Of a stretch of 64,000 bases of DNA, positions 1-9,774 are shown in pieces. The stretch comes from Bradyrhizobium frederickii (lineage in GTDB: Bacteria; Pseudomonadota; Alphaproteobacteria; Rhizobiales; Xanthobacteraceae). Made by a program: the position numbers and the translations under genes. Location: the NCBI RefSeq assembly GCF_004570865.1, contig NZ_SPQS01000017.1:111001-175000 (forward strand), given 5' to 3'. The notes beneath the pieces are model-generated. The model worked only from the letters and a program-made list of their open reading frames with translations. It was not told where the DNA came from and did not search any database. Within the stretch, counting starts at the first letter, position 1. Each line of letters begins with the position of its first letter.

Positions 1-1817
1 AGGTCGCCTCGGGCCGCTTCGGCGTCACCACGGAGTATCTCGTCAACTCCGACATGATGCAGATCAAGATGGCGCAGGGTGCCAAGCCCGGCGAAGGCGG
101 CCAGCTGCCCGGCCACAAGGTCGACGCGACCATCGCCAAGGTCCGGCACTCGACACCGGGCGTCGGCCTGATCTCGCCGCCGCCGCACCACGACATCTAC
201 TCGATCGAGGACCTGGCGCAGCTGATCTACGACCTCAAGAACGTCAACCCGACGGGCGACGTCTCGGTCAAGCTGGTCTCCGAGATCGGCGTCGGCACGG
301 TGGCCGCGGGCGTTGCCAAGGCGCGCGCCGACCATGTCACCATCGCGGGCTTTGAGGGCGGCACCGGCGCTTCGCCGCTGACCTCGATCAAGCACGCCGG
401 CTCACCGTGGGAGATCGGCCTTGCCGAAACCCATCAGACGCTGGTGCGCGAGCGGCTGCGCAGCCGCATCGTGGTCCAGGTCGACGGCGGCTTCCGCACC
501 GGCCGTGACGTCGTGATCGGCGCGCTGCTGGGTGCCGACGAGTTCGGCTTCGCCACCGCGCCCTTGATCGCGGCCGGCTGCATCATGATGCGCAAGTGCC
601 ATCTCAACACCTGCCCGGTCGGCGTCGCGACCCAGGATCCGGTGCTGCGCAAGCGCTTCACCGGCCAGCCCGAGCACGTGATCAACTACTTCTTCTTCGT
701 CGCGGAGGAAGTCCGCGAGATCATGGCCTCGCTCGGCTTCCGCACATTTAACGAGATGGTCGGCCAGGTGCAGCTGCTCGACCAGACCAAGCTGGTGGCG
801 CATTGGAAGGCCAAGGGCCTCGACTTCTCCAAGCTGTTCGTCAAGCAGAAGGAAGAGAAGGGCCAGAAGATCTATCACTCCGAGCGCCAGAACCATCATC
901 TGGAGGCGGTGCTCGACCGCTCGCTGATCGAGCAGGCCCAGCCTGCGCTCGACCGCGGCGCGCCGGTGAAGATCGAGGCCAGCATCAACAGCACCAACCG
1001 CTCCGCGGGCGCGATGCTGTCCGGTGCCGTCGCCAAGATCTACGGCCATGCCGGCCTGCCGCACGATACCATCCATGTCAGCCTCAAGGGCACCGCCGGC
1101 CAGGCCTTCGGCGCCTGGCTCGCCCACGGCGTCACCTTCGAGCTCGAAGGCGAAGGCAACGACTATGTCGGCAAGGGCCTGTCGGGCGGCAAGATCATCG
1201 TCAAGCCGCCGCAGAACTCCGGCATCGTGCCGGAAGAGAGCATCATCGTCGGCAACACCGTGATGTACGGTGCGATCGCGGGCGAGTGCTACTTCCGCGG
1301 CATCGCCGGCGAGCGTTTTGCCGTGCGCAATTCGGGCGCGGTCGCCGTGGTCGAGGGCGCGGGCGATCATTGCTGCGAATACATGACCGGCGGCATCGTG
1401 GTCGTGCTCGGCAAGACCGGGCGCAACTTCGCGGCCGGCATGTCCGGCGGCATCGCCTATGTGCTCGACGAGACCGGCGACTTCGACAAGCTGTGCAACC
1501 TCAGCATGGTCGAGCTCGAGCCGGTGCTGTCCGAGGAGCTGATCAACGCCGGCACCTATCACCATGCCGGTGACCTCGAGGCGCACGGTCGGGTCGACGT
1601 GTTCAAGAACCTGCTCGCCTCCGACGTCGAGCGGCTGCACGTCCTGATCTCGCGCCACGCGAAAGCCACCGGCTCCAGGCGCGCCGCCGACATCCTTGCC
1701 AATTGGAAGGAATGGCTGCCCAAATTCCGCAAGGTGATGCCGGTCGAGTACCGGCGCGCGCTGCGCGAACTGGCCGCCAACGCGGACGCCGAGCCGAAAA
1801 TCGCGATCGGGGCGTAA
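1..1817 (+). CDS. gltB: Glutamate synthase large subunit, 3' part
   Basis: Makes glutamate from glutamine and 2-oxoglutarate in the cytoplasm together with GltD. The window opens inside the gene; the frame is open from base 3, so the N-terminal amidotransferase domain lies upstream. Visible are the FMN/2-oxoglutarate barrel (GVGTVAAGVAKARADHV, GFEGGTGASPLTS), the 3Fe-4S cysteines in CIMMRKCHLNTCP, and the C-terminal glycine-rich beta-helix domain with repeated GG motifs (GEGNDYVGKGLSGGKI, AAGMSGGIAYV). About 605 codons are present out of roughly 1,500 usual for the family. gltD follows 155 bases downstream on the same strand, the standard order. Confidence 0.97.
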   Translation, partial: VASGRFGVTTEYLVNSDMMQIKMAQGAKPGEGGQLPGHKVDATIAKVRHSTPGVGLISPPPHHDIYSIEDLAQLIYDLKNVNPTGDVSVKLVSEIGVGTVAAGVAKARADHVTIAGFEGGTGASPLTSIKHAGSPWEIGLAETHQTLVRERLRSRIVVQVDGGFRTGRDVVIGALLGADEFGFATAPLIAAGCIMMRKCHLNTCPVGVATQDPVLRKRFTGQPEHVINYFFFVAEEVREIMASLGFRTFNEMVGQVQLLDQTKLVAHWKAKGLDFSKLFVKQKEEKGQKIYHSERQNHHLEAVLDRSLIEQAQPALDRGAPVKIEASINSTNRSAGAMLSGAVAKIYGHAGLPHDTIHVSLKGTAGQAFGAWLAHGVTFELEGEGNDYVGKGLSGGKIIVKPPQNSGIVPEESIIVGNTVMYGAIAGECYFRGIAGERFAVRNSGAVAVVEGAGDHCCEYMTGGIVVVLGKTGRNFAAGMSGGIAYVLDETGDFDKLCNLSMVELEPVLSEELINAGTYHHAGDLEAHGRVDVFKNLLASDVERLHVLISRHAKATGSRRAADILANWKEWLPKFRKVMPVEYRRALRELAANADAEPKIAIGA

Positions 1818-1826
1818 GAAAAAAGC

Positions 1827-1930
1827 CCTCATGGTGAGGAGCGCGCAGCGCGTCTCGAACCATGAGGTCACCATCCGGGCCTCATCCTTCGAGACGCGGC
1901 GCGAAAAGCGCGCCGCTCCTCAGGAAGAGG
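1827..1930. repeat. Palindromic repeats between gltB and gltD
   Basis: Two adjacent inverted repeats. The first runs from CCTCATGGTGAGGAG to CGAACCATGAGG; the second pairs CCTCATCCTTCGAGACGC with the GCGCCGCTCCTCAGGAAGAGG side. This resembles dispersed intergenic palindromes of Bradyrhizobium genomes. It could form RNA hairpins between the two gltBD messages. Confidence 0.7.
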
Positions 1931-1972
1931 AGTGAGAGAACAAACGACTAAGCGGCAGGGACTTCGGGTTTA

Positions 1973-3424
<1,452 letters not shown>

Positions 3425-3455
3425 GTGTTGGTCCGCTGCCAGCCTTACAGACGGT

Positions 3456-3558
3456 GTCATCGCCCGGCTTGACCGGGCGATCCAGTATTCCAGAAACGTT
3501 CGTGATTGAGGCGATGGGCCGCGGCGTACTGGATGCCCCGGTCAAGCCGGGGCATGAC
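3456..3558. repeat. Palindromic intergenic repeat
   Basis: Long imperfect inverted repeat. The left arm GTCATCGCCCGGCTTGACCG is mirrored by the right arm CCCCGGTCAAGCCGGGGCATGAC region, with TCCAGTATTC/GTACTGGA pairing inside. It lies between convergent gltD and the small gene at 3585, and may act as a bidirectional terminator. Confidence 0.75.
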
Positions 3559-3584
3559 TACAGAGTGATTGGGCAAAGCGCGCC

Positions 3585-3851
3585 TCAGCCTAAGACGTGC
3601 GGAAAGTGCAGCGCGTCCCACTCGTCAAGCCGGAACAGAACCTTACCGTATTCAAGAAGCTTGTCGTTCGGTCGATAGGGGCGTGTCGAAACTTCAACGT
3701 CCGACGGGACATCGGAAGGCATTAAGTGAAAGTGCTCGTTTGTTTCACTTAGAGCCAGCAATTCCTTGACGAGGAGATCTCGGCCTTCGGGATTAAGCCA
3801 TAACTCGAATTCACCGGCCGAATTGATGTCCAAAGTAATTCGGGCTGCCAT
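3585..3851 (-). CDS. Small protein, weakly Imm32-like
   Basis: 88-residue acidic protein without signal peptide or membrane segment. The pattern of a short beta-rich start (ITLDINSAGEFELWLNPEGRDLLVKELL) followed by NEHFHLMPSD recalls the immunity-protein 32 family, in which a Gly-rich enzyme-like start and an H-x-H motif are typical; this is inference from memory, not a search. Its Shine-Dalgarno sequence (GAGGAGAA) overlaps the stop codon of the upstream outer-membrane gene (12 bases between the two frames), so translation is probably coupled. No toxin gene is visible beside it. Confidence 0.7.
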   Translation of the reverse strand: MAARITLDINSAGEFELWLNPEGRDLLVKELLALSETNEHFHLMPSDVPSDVEVSTRPYRPNDKLLEYGKVLFRLDEWDALHFPHVLG

Positions 3852-3863
3852 GATGGCTTCTCC

Positions 3864-5618
3864 TCAATTCTGCAGCCTCACGCCCACCATCACCACGGTC
3901 CCCTGCGAGCTCGACCCCGGCTGGTTCGACTCCAGGATGTCATGCCGCAGCGTGCCCTTGACCCAGATGTTGCGGTTGAGCTTGTAGATCAGATTGCCTT
4001 CGAGCGAATAGGTCTTGTCGTTGCGGTTCTGGCCCTGGTAGTCGAGCGTGCCGTAGGTGAACTTGCCGACGGCGGTGAGCCAGCGGCGGAAGTCGTGGTC
4101 GACTTCGGCCGAGTAGGTCCGCACCAGGACGCCGGAGGAGCCGGCGACCGTAGTCTCCGCGATCTGCGTGTCGGTGAAGAATTTCACCGTGGTCAGCCCG
4201 CTCGCATTCCAGATCAGCGAGCCCGAGGTGAGAAACCCTGCGAGCTGGCTGAGACGCGGGTCGGTGTAGTTGCGCGCGGAATAACCGACCGAGACTTCGC
4301 CGGTGAGGATGCGCGAGAACTCGAAGGACGAGCCGACCTTGGCATAGCCGCCGTTCGAATCGCGGAAGTAACCGTTGCGATCGGCGGCCTGATCGTGGAC
4401 GCGGGTGTCGCCCTGGATCTCGACGAACGGCTTCAGCCCGGGCTTCAGATCGTAAGAGAAGCGCCCGACGCCGCCATACTGGTTGAAGTTACGGTCGTCG
4501 TTGCTGAAGGTCGCCCCGTCGGTAAGTTTCGAGTCCGTGTAGGTGGTGCGATCGACGGTGGCGCCGGCGGCGACCTGGAAGCGATTGAAGGTCTGGTCGA
4601 AGCCGACGGTGGTGCCATAGGCGGCGTAAACAGGATATTTCTGCAATCCGGTCTGCACGTTCGGGCTGCCGGGATTGTCGGTGGCGAGGCGCAGGCGCAG
4701 CTGCGAGGTCAGCTTGAGATCACGGGTGACGTCGAGCCGGCCGTCGACATGGCCGGTAAAGTCAGGACGATTGATCTCGACCGGCGACGGCGAGGCAGAA
4801 CCGTCGATCGTCGCCGGCATATTGTTGGTGTAGCCCGAGAACGAGCCGCGCAGGTCGGCGACCAGCGCGTGGCGCTCCCAGTCGGATACGACGAGGAGGT
4901 CGGGCGCGACCACGACGACCGGCGAGCCGACCGGCTTGTTGAGACGCGCCGGATTGGTGTCGTAGCCGGTGGAGAGCTCGAGCCCGCCCTTGATCAGGAA
5001 GCTGCCGGCGTAGTCGCCGACGGCGCCGAACGGATCGTCATCCGCCTTGAGGCGGCGGCGCAGCGGCTGGCCGGGCACGTTGCCCGCCATCGCCGCGGGC
5101 ACGGGTGACTTGTTCGCGGAGGCGGATGGCGGCGGTGCAATCTTCGGCAGGCCGAGTGTGGACGGCGGCGCCGTGGTCGGCACCGGCGAGCCGGGACCGG
5201 CCGCGCGCTTCGGCTTCGGCTGGCCGGGATAGAGCTTGGGTTGCTGTCGCTTGCGGTTGAGCGAGTCGTAGCCGGCGCCGCTCGCGCCGGTGGCCGCGGG
5301 AAGGCCATAGGTCGGGACCTGCCCGATGCGGGAGGCCGCCGGCCTCTCGCGGGCCTTGCGCGGATCGGCACTGGGATCGGGCAGCGCCGGCAACGCGTCC
5401 GACGGCGCCTGCGGCACGCCCGCCGTGCGGCGGGTCGGCAGCGTCTCGGGCGAGGCGAAGCCGCCGCGGTTGGGATTGAACAGATCGGGCGTGAGGCTCT
5501 GGGCGGCCGCGGGGGCATTTCCGAGGGCGGTCAGCGCAAGGCAGGGGACAAGACACGGCAAAGCCGCGCGCAGGAATTGCGCGCGTTTGCTCCGGCCGGT
5601 GCCAGGAGACCACCCCAC
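3864..5618 (-). CDS. Outer-membrane beta-barrel protein
   Basis: 584 residues. An N-terminal signal sequence (basic start, ALPCLVPCLALTALG, cleavage after APAAAQ) is followed by a Pro/Ala-rich low-complexity stretch (about residues 45-200). The rest consists of alternating amphipathic beta strands rich in Gly, Thr, Asn and aromatic residues (GGLELSTGYDTNPARL, VSVGYSARNYTDPRL) ending in VGVRLQN, as expected for a large outer-membrane barrel of the putative beta-barrel porin 2 class. The start is GTG, since no ATG precedes the signal peptide in frame. It is divergent from the KdsD-like isomerase. Substrate or partner unknown; an envelope or polysaccharide-export role is only suggested by the neighbour. 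Confidence 0.85.
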   Translation of the reverse strand: MGWSPGTGRSKRAQFLRAALPCLVPCLALTALGNAPAAAQSLTPDLFNPNRGGFASPETLPTRRTAGVPQAPSDALPALPDPSADPRKARERPAASRIGQVPTYGLPAATGASGAGYDSLNRKRQQPKLYPGQPKPKRAAGPGSPVPTTAPPSTLGLPKIAPPPSASANKSPVPAAMAGNVPGQPLRRRLKADDDPFGAVGDYAGSFLIKGGLELSTGYDTNPARLNKPVGSPVVVVAPDLLVVSDWERHALVADLRGSFSGYTNNMPATIDGSASPSPVEINRPDFTGHVDGRLDVTRDLKLTSQLRLRLATDNPGSPNVQTGLQKYPVYAAYGTTVGFDQTFNRFQVAAGATVDRTTYTDSKLTDGATFSNDDRNFNQYGGVGRFSYDLKPGLKPFVEIQGDTRVHDQAADRNGYFRDSNGGYAKVGSSFEFSRILTGEVSVGYSARNYTDPRLSQLAGFLTSGSLIWNASGLTTVKFFTDTQIAETTVAGSSGVLVRTYSAEVDHDFRRWLTAVGKFTYGTLDYQGQNRNDKTYSLEGNLIYKLNRNIWVKGTLRHDILESNQPGSSSQGTVVMVGVRLQN

Positions 5619-5683
5619 GATGGAATAACTCCAACGAAATCAAACACTTTCACGATCGCGCCCACCGGCTGGCGGGAACCATC

Positions 5684-5714
5684 GTTAATGGAGTTAAAAC
5701 AATTATGGTTAATG
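5684..5714. promoter_or_regulatory. AT-rich divergent promoter region with direct GTTAATG repeats
   Basis: The 193-base gap between the divergent barrel gene and kdsD-like gene holds an AT-rich island with two direct GTTAATG copies (5684-5690 and 5708-5714) 24 bp apart, unusual in this GC-rich sequence. Likely promoter or operator DNA; the regulator is unknown. Confidence 0.35.
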
Positions 5715-5811
5715 ACCCGTTGAGGGCCCTGGCGCGCGCGTCGCCTCCAGAGCCGCGGCGTGCTAATGAGGCGCCGACCGGGCAAACGCCCCCTCCTCCC
5801 TGGACCAGATT

Positions 5812-6819
5812 ATGCCGAGCTCGAAACCGCTGATGACCGCATCATCCGGCCCCATCCCTGACAGCGTCGAATCCGCGCTCCGCACCCTGGAGACGGAGAG
5901 CGGCGGCATCAACGCGCTCGCAGCCGCCCTGCGCGGCCCACTGGGCGAGACGTTTGCCAAAGCGGTCGAGCTGATTCGCAATGCCAAGGGCCGCGTCATC
6001 GTCACCGGGCTCGGCAAGTCCGGCCATATGGGGCGCAAGATCGCCGCAACGCTGGCCTCGACCGGCACGCCCGCCTTCTTCGTGCATGCCGCCGAGGCCG
6101 GCCATGGCGATCTCGGCATGATCACCACCGACGACGTCATCATGGCGCTGTCCTGGTCCGGCGAGCAGCCGGAGATGAAGAACCTCGTGAACTATTCGGC
6201 GCGCTTCGCCATTCCGATGATCGCGGTGACGTCGAATGCGTCGTCGTCGCTGGGCCAAGCCGCCGACATCGTGATCGAACTGCCGAAAGCGCGCGAGGCC
6301 TGCCCGCACAATCTGGCGCCGACTACCTCGACGCTGATGCAGGCGGCGATCGGCGACGCACTCGCGATCGCGCTGCTCGAAGGCCGCGGCTTCACTGCGC
6401 TCGAGTTCGCGCATTTCCACCCGGGCGGCAAGCTGGGCGCGATGCTGAAATTCGTCCGCGACTACATGCGCACGGGCGCGGAAATCCCGGTCAAACGCCT
6501 GGGCACCGAGATGTCAGAAGCCGTGGTCGAGATGTCGGCCAAGGGCCTCGGCTGCGTCTGCATCGTCAACGCTGCGGGCGAGGCCGTCGGCATCATCACC
6601 GACGGCGACCTGCGCCGCAACATGCGGCCCGACCTGCTCTCGGCATCGGTCGACGACATCATGACCAAACAGCCGAAGACGGTGCCGCCCTCGATGCTCG
6701 CCACCGAGATGATCGAGGTGCTGAACACCCGCAAGATCACGACGCTGGTCGTCACCGAGGCGGGCAAGGTGGTGGGCATCGTGCATCTGCACGATCTGCT
6801 GCGGGCGGGCGTGGCTTAA
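5812..6819 (+). CDS. kdsD: KpsF/GutQ-family arabinose-5-phosphate isomerase
   Basis: Interconverts ribulose-5-phosphate and arabinose-5-phosphate, the first step to KDO for lipopolysaccharide. 335 residues: a SIS sugar-isomerase domain (about 45-180, with GLGKSGHMGRKIAATLASTGTP and the HAAEAGHGDLGMI segment that carries conserved histidine) and two CBS repeats (about 215-330, AVGIITDGDLRR and VVGIVHLHDLLR). HFHPGGKLG near 205 is typical. An ATG at 5833 is an alternative start; neither has a convincing Shine-Dalgarno. Symbol given by family; paralogues differ little. Confidence 0.9.
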   Translation: MPSSKPLMTASSGPIPDSVESALRTLETESGGINALAAALRGPLGETFAKAVELIRNAKGRVIVTGLGKSGHMGRKIAATLASTGTPAFFVHAAEAGHGDLGMITTDDVIMALSWSGEQPEMKNLVNYSARFAIPMIAVTSNASSSLGQAADIVIELPKAREACPHNLAPTTSTLMQAAIGDALAIALLEGRGFTALEFAHFHPGGKLGAMLKFVRDYMRTGAEIPVKRLGTEMSEAVVEMSAKGLGCVCIVNAAGEAVGIITDGDLRRNMRPDLLSASVDDIMTKQPKTVPPSMLATEMIEVLNTRKITTLVVTEAGKVVGIVHLHDLLRAGVA

Positions 6820-6840
6820 GGCGCGGTCTCTCCCCGCGCC

Positions 6841-6945
6841 GTCATTCCGGGGCGCGCCCGCTTGGGCGCGAGCCCGGAATCCATTCATCTCCGAGGGCGC
6901 TGCACGATGGATTCCGGGCTCACGCTTCGCTTGCCCCGGAATGAC
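6841..6945. repeat. GTCATTCCGGGG palindromic repeat, copy 1
   Basis: About 105 bp running from GTCATTCCGGGGCGCG to CCCCGGAATGAC, with internal GAGCCCGGAATCCAT / ATGGATTCCGGGCTC pairing. It lies between the convergent isomerase and AhpD-like genes. First of seven copies in this window. Confidence 0.9.
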
Positions 6946-6955
6946 GGCAAGGGAT

Positions 6956-7507
6956 TCATTGCGGAAACCGCGCGGCCTTCTCCTCCAGCGACAACCGCAG
7001 CCCGTTCGCCAGATACGACACCGTGCGATAGAATCCGCACAGCAAAATGATCTCCAGGATCTGCGCCTCGTCGTAATGCGCCGAGAGCGCGGCGAATTCC
7101 TCGTCGGTGAACGTCGCACGGGCGTGCAGCGCGTCGACGGCCGCGATCAGGGCCTGCTCCGCCGCTGACCAGCAGGCCGACATCGCATCGCCTTGCACGG
7201 TCGCACGCACCTCGTCCTCGGCGAGCTTCGCCGGCCCGGCGAAAACAGCGACATGCACGCCCCATTCATATTCGCATCTGTTCAGCGCACAGGTGCGGTC
7301 GATGACGATCTCGCGCTGGCGCAGCGAGAGCGGGCCGGGATCGAGCAAGCCGCCGGCACGAAACTTGTCCCAGGCGCGGCCGTGACCTGCCATCACCCGG
7401 AACAGCAGCAGCGGCGGCGCGCCGCGCATGATGCGGTCGAACTGTGCCTGGATCTCCGGGGGATAAGGCGGGATGAGCGGCGCAATGCGCGGCGTGGATG
7501 GGGACAC
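6956..7507 (-). CDS. Carboxymuconolactone decarboxylase / AhpD-like protein
   Basis: 183 residues if started at the GTG at 7507 (VSPSTPRIAPLIPPYP). The open frame extends further upstream but would run through the operator region. The helical core RQREIVIDRTCALNRCEYEWGVHV is the CMD fold; the usual redox C-x-x-C is reduced to C-x5-C (CALNRC), followed by EYEWGVH, as in the CMD subgroup that is not a classical AhpD. A small cytosolic enzyme, possibly antioxidant or decarboxylase. It is divergent from the HxlR-type regulator with two shared operator palindromes between them, so HxlR most likely controls it. Confidence 0.82.
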   Translation of the reverse strand: MSPSTPRIAPLIPPYPPEIQAQFDRIMRGAPPLLLFRVMAGHGRAWDKFRAGGLLDPGPLSLRQREIVIDRTCALNRCEYEWGVHVAVFAGPAKLAEDEVRATVQGDAMSACWSAAEQALIAAVDALHARATFTDEEFAALSAHYDEAQILEIILLCGFYRTVSYLANGLRLSLEEKAARFPQ

Positions 7508-7522
7508 GAGCCGTCTCTCGTT

Positions 7523-7539
7523 GCTACAATTACCGTAGC
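7523..7539. promoter_or_regulatory. Operator half 1, GCTAC-N7-GTAGC
   Basis: Perfect 5-bp inverted repeat GCTAC/GTAGC with a 7-bp AT-rich centre. It is paired with an identical-arm copy 22 bp further on, centre to centre, i.e. two helical turns. Located between the divergent CMD and HxlR genes. Confidence 0.8.
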
Positions 7540-7544
7540 ATAAC

Positions 7545-7561
7545 GCTACATTATCTGTAGC
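7545..7561. promoter_or_regulatory. Operator half 2, GCTAC-N7-GTAGC
   Basis: Second copy of the same palindrome with the same arm and spacer lengths but a different centre. Probably bound by the HxlR regulator encoded 20 bp downstream; both promoters would lie within or beside it. Confidence 0.8.
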
Positions 7562-7580
7562 AAACCGCAAGAGGGTGACG

Positions 7581-7943
7581 ATGGCCAAGAAGCCCGGCAC
7601 GACGACGCCTCGGGTGCGGGCATCGCGCAGCGGACGGCCGATCATGGCGCTGCTCGATCTGCTCGGGCGGCGCTGGAGCCTGCGGATATTGTGGGAGTTG
7701 CGCGGCGAGCCCCTCACCTCCCGCGCGTTGCGCAGCGCCTGCGACGAGGCCTCGCCGACGGTGCTGCAGGCACGGCTGACGGAGCTGCGCGAGGCGGGGT
7801 TCGTCGAGCTTGGCGAAGGCGGAGGTTATGGGCTGACGGCGCTGGGACGGGACCTGTGCGAGACGTTCATGCCGCTGCACCGGTTTGCGGAGAGGTGGAA
7901 GGCCCTTTCCCCCTCTCCCCGCTTGCGGGGGAGGTCGGGGTGA
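7581..7943 (+). CDS. HxlR-type winged-helix transcriptional regulator
   Basis: About 120 residues. Core GRPIMALLDLLGRRWSLRILWELRGEPLTSRALRSACDEASPTVLQARLTELREAGFVEL is the MarR-like winged helix of HxlR proteins, with the wing EGGGYGLTALG. The ATG at 7581 has GAGGG five bases upstream; a GTG at 7575 is an alternative. Divergent from the CMD gene, with twin palindromes between. The last dozen codons (LSPSPRLRGRSG) are encoded by a palindromic repeat, so the natural C-terminus has been replaced or extended. Confidence 0.88.
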   Translation: MAKKPGTTTPRVRASRSGRPIMALLDLLGRRWSLRILWELRGEPLTSRALRSACDEASPTVLQARLTELREAGFVELGEGGGYGLTALGRDLCETFMPLHRFAERWKALSPSPRLRGRSG

Positions 7944-8049
7944 GGGGGAGCCTCCGCGGAGACGGTGAGAGACGGACTCGCTGAGAGTCCCCCTCACCCG
8001 GATTGCATCTGCGATGCAATCCGGCCTCTCCCCGCAAGCGGGGAGAGGC
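7912..8049. repeat. CTCTCCCCGC palindromic repeat overlapping a gene end
   Basis: CCTCTCCCCGCTTGCGGGGGAGG at the left and GCCTCTCCCCGCAAGCGGGGAGAGGC at 8024-8049, with GATTGCATCTGCGATGCAATC pairing between. The left arm codes for the end of the HxlR protein; the right part lies just beyond the stop of the NfeD gene and can serve both strands as a terminator. Confidence 0.8.
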
Positions 8050-8057
8050 GAAGAGAG

Positions 8058-8519
8058 CTACGCCGCCGCGACCGTCAGATTGGCACCGTCCACCTGCACC
8101 ACCTTCACCCGCGTTCCGGCGGGCGTGTCGGGGCCCGCCACGCGCCAAACCGTGTCGCCGATGCGCATAGTGCCGCTGCCGTCGATGATCGGCTTCTCCA
8201 GCGTGAACTCACGCCCGAGCAAGGCCTCGGCGCGCTTGTTGAGGAAGGGGCTGGCGCTCGCATCCGGCTTCGGCCGGGCCAGGCGGCGCCACACCGGCAC
8301 GGCGGCGGCGGCGAACACCGCGAACATCACCAGCTGCAGCTGCCAGGACGTGGTCACGGCGAACGCGATCAAACCCACCAGCAGCGCGGCGAGCCCAAGC
8401 CAGAACAGGAATATGCCCGGCGCCAGCACCTCCAGCGCCATCAGGACGAAGCCGAAGATCAGCCAGTTCCAGGTGCCGAGCGATACGAACATGTCGGTCA
8501 TGACGCGATCTTCCATCAT
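8058..8519 (-). CDS. NfeD-family membrane protein
   Basis: About 150 residues. Two to three N-terminal membrane segments (WLIFGFVLMALEVLAPGIFLFWLGLAALLVGLIAF and LVMFAVFAAAAVPVW) precede a C-terminal OB-fold-like domain (GREFTLEKPIIDGSGTMRIGDTVWRV...GTRVKVVQVDG). NfeD proteins partner with SPFH/stomatin proteins in membrane microdomains, and the SPFH gene is immediately upstream (36 bases). The start may instead be the ATG at 8501, preceded by GGAAG. Short, non-protease type of NfeD. Confidence 0.9.
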   Translation of the reverse strand: MMEDRVMTDMFVSLGTWNWLIFGFVLMALEVLAPGIFLFWLGLAALLVGLIAFAVTTSWQLQLVMFAVFAAAAVPVWRRLARPKPDASASPFLNKRAEALLGREFTLEKPIIDGSGTMRIGDTVWRVAGPDTPAGTRVKVVQVDGANLTVAAA

Positions 8520-8555
8520 TGGCGCAAGCCCTAGCGAAGGGTCATGCGCCGGTGA

Positions 8556-9560
8556 CTATCCCTGCCGCGGCGGCACCGCCGGCGGCATGCTGCCGGTCGG
8601 GGGCACTGAGCCGGGGCGGCGAGCGGCGGCGGACCCAGAGGCCGCGCTCTCGCCGAACGTCGCCTTGGCGATCTCGCCGATGCCGGCGAGCGAACCGAGC
8701 ATGCTCGTGGCCTCGATCGGCAGCATGATGATCTTCTGGTTCGGCGCCTCCGCGAACTGGCCGAACGCCTTGATATATTTGTCCGCGATGAAATAGTTCA
8801 ACGCGGCGACGTCGCCCTTGGCAATGGCCTCGCTCACCATCTGCGTGGCCTTCGCTTCCGCCTCCGCCGAACGCTCGCGTGCCTCGGCGTCGCGGAACGC
8901 GGCTTCCTTGCGGCCTTCGGCCTGCAGGATCTGACCCTGCTTGGCGCCCTCGGCGCGCAGGATCTCCGACTGGCGCTGGCCTTCGGCGGCCAAGATGTCG
9001 GCGCGCTTGACGCGCTCGGCCTTCATCTGCCGGCCCATGGCCTCGACGAGGTCGGCGGGCGGCACGATATCCTTGATCTCGATGCGGTTGACCTTGAGGC
9101 CCCAGGGCGAGACCGCGGCATCGACAACGCGCAAAAGGCGCTCGTTGATCTCGTCGCGATGCGACAGCACCTGGTCGAGATCCATCGCGCCCATCACCGA
9201 ACGGATGTTGGTCATGGTCAGGACGGTGATGGCCTGCGTCAGGTTGGAAACCTCGTAGCTTGCTTTCGCGGCGTCGAACACCTGGTAGAAGGCGACGCCG
9301 TCCACCGTCACGGTGGCGTTGTCCTTGGTGATGACCTCCTGCTCGGGAATGTCGATCACCTGCTCCATCATGTTGATCTTGCGCCCGACGCGATCGAAAT
9401 AGGGCACGATCAAATTGAGGCCGGGGCTCAGCGTCTGCGTGTATTTGCCGAACCGCTCGATGGTCCAGTCATAGCCCTGCGGCACCGTCTTCACGCCGGC
9501 CACCAGCGTGACGATGACGAGCAAGACGAGAACAATCGCGAAAATGTCGAAACCGCTCAT
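8556..9560 (-). CDS. SPFH-domain (stomatin/slipin-like) protein
   Basis: 334 residues. One N-terminal membrane anchor (IFAIVLVLLVIVTLVAG), an SPFH domain (about 25-190: VPQGYDWTIERFGKYTQTLSPGLN..., MTNIRSVMGAMDLDQVLSHRDEINERLL), a coiled coil rich in Ala/Glu/Lys (about 195-265), and a Pro/Ser-rich tail. Strong Shine-Dalgarno GGAGGAAAT directly before ATG. With NfeD downstream it forms the usual two-gene membrane-scaffold operon; the function is protein quality control or microdomain assembly in the inner membrane. Confidence 0.95.
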   Translation of the reverse strand: MSGFDIFAIVLVLLVIVTLVAGVKTVPQGYDWTIERFGKYTQTLSPGLNLIVPYFDRVGRKINMMEQVIDIPEQEVITKDNATVTVDGVAFYQVFDAAKASYEVSNLTQAITVLTMTNIRSVMGAMDLDQVLSHRDEINERLLRVVDAAVSPWGLKVNRIEIKDIVPPADLVEAMGRQMKAERVKRADILAAEGQRQSEILRAEGAKQGQILQAEGRKEAAFRDAEARERSAEAEAKATQMVSEAIAKGDVAALNYFIADKYIKAFGQFAEAPNQKIIMLPIEATSMLGSLAGIGEIAKATFGESAASGSAAARRPGSVPPTGSMPPAVPPRQG

Positions 9561-9774
9561 ATTTCCTCCAAGTCAGGAAAGGCCTTTCCCGCGCTGTCAT
9601 TGGTCGGGAACACGACCTTACCGGTTCAGCGGTCGCGCGTAACGTCGGCATCAGTGCAAATCTGCACAAGGCGGACGGAGCGGAATCGCGACGATTATGT
9701 ATTTGGAGGGAGGCTCTTGAAGGATGCGGGAGCGAACCTAGCGGCAAAGGTTAATATTGCGGTGCAGGCGCCTG

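Noticed and set aside
402..1874. 490-residue open frame antisense to gltB
   Set aside because: High-GC shadow: low-complexity His/Asp/Arg-rich composition, no domain, and gltB is certain on the other strand.
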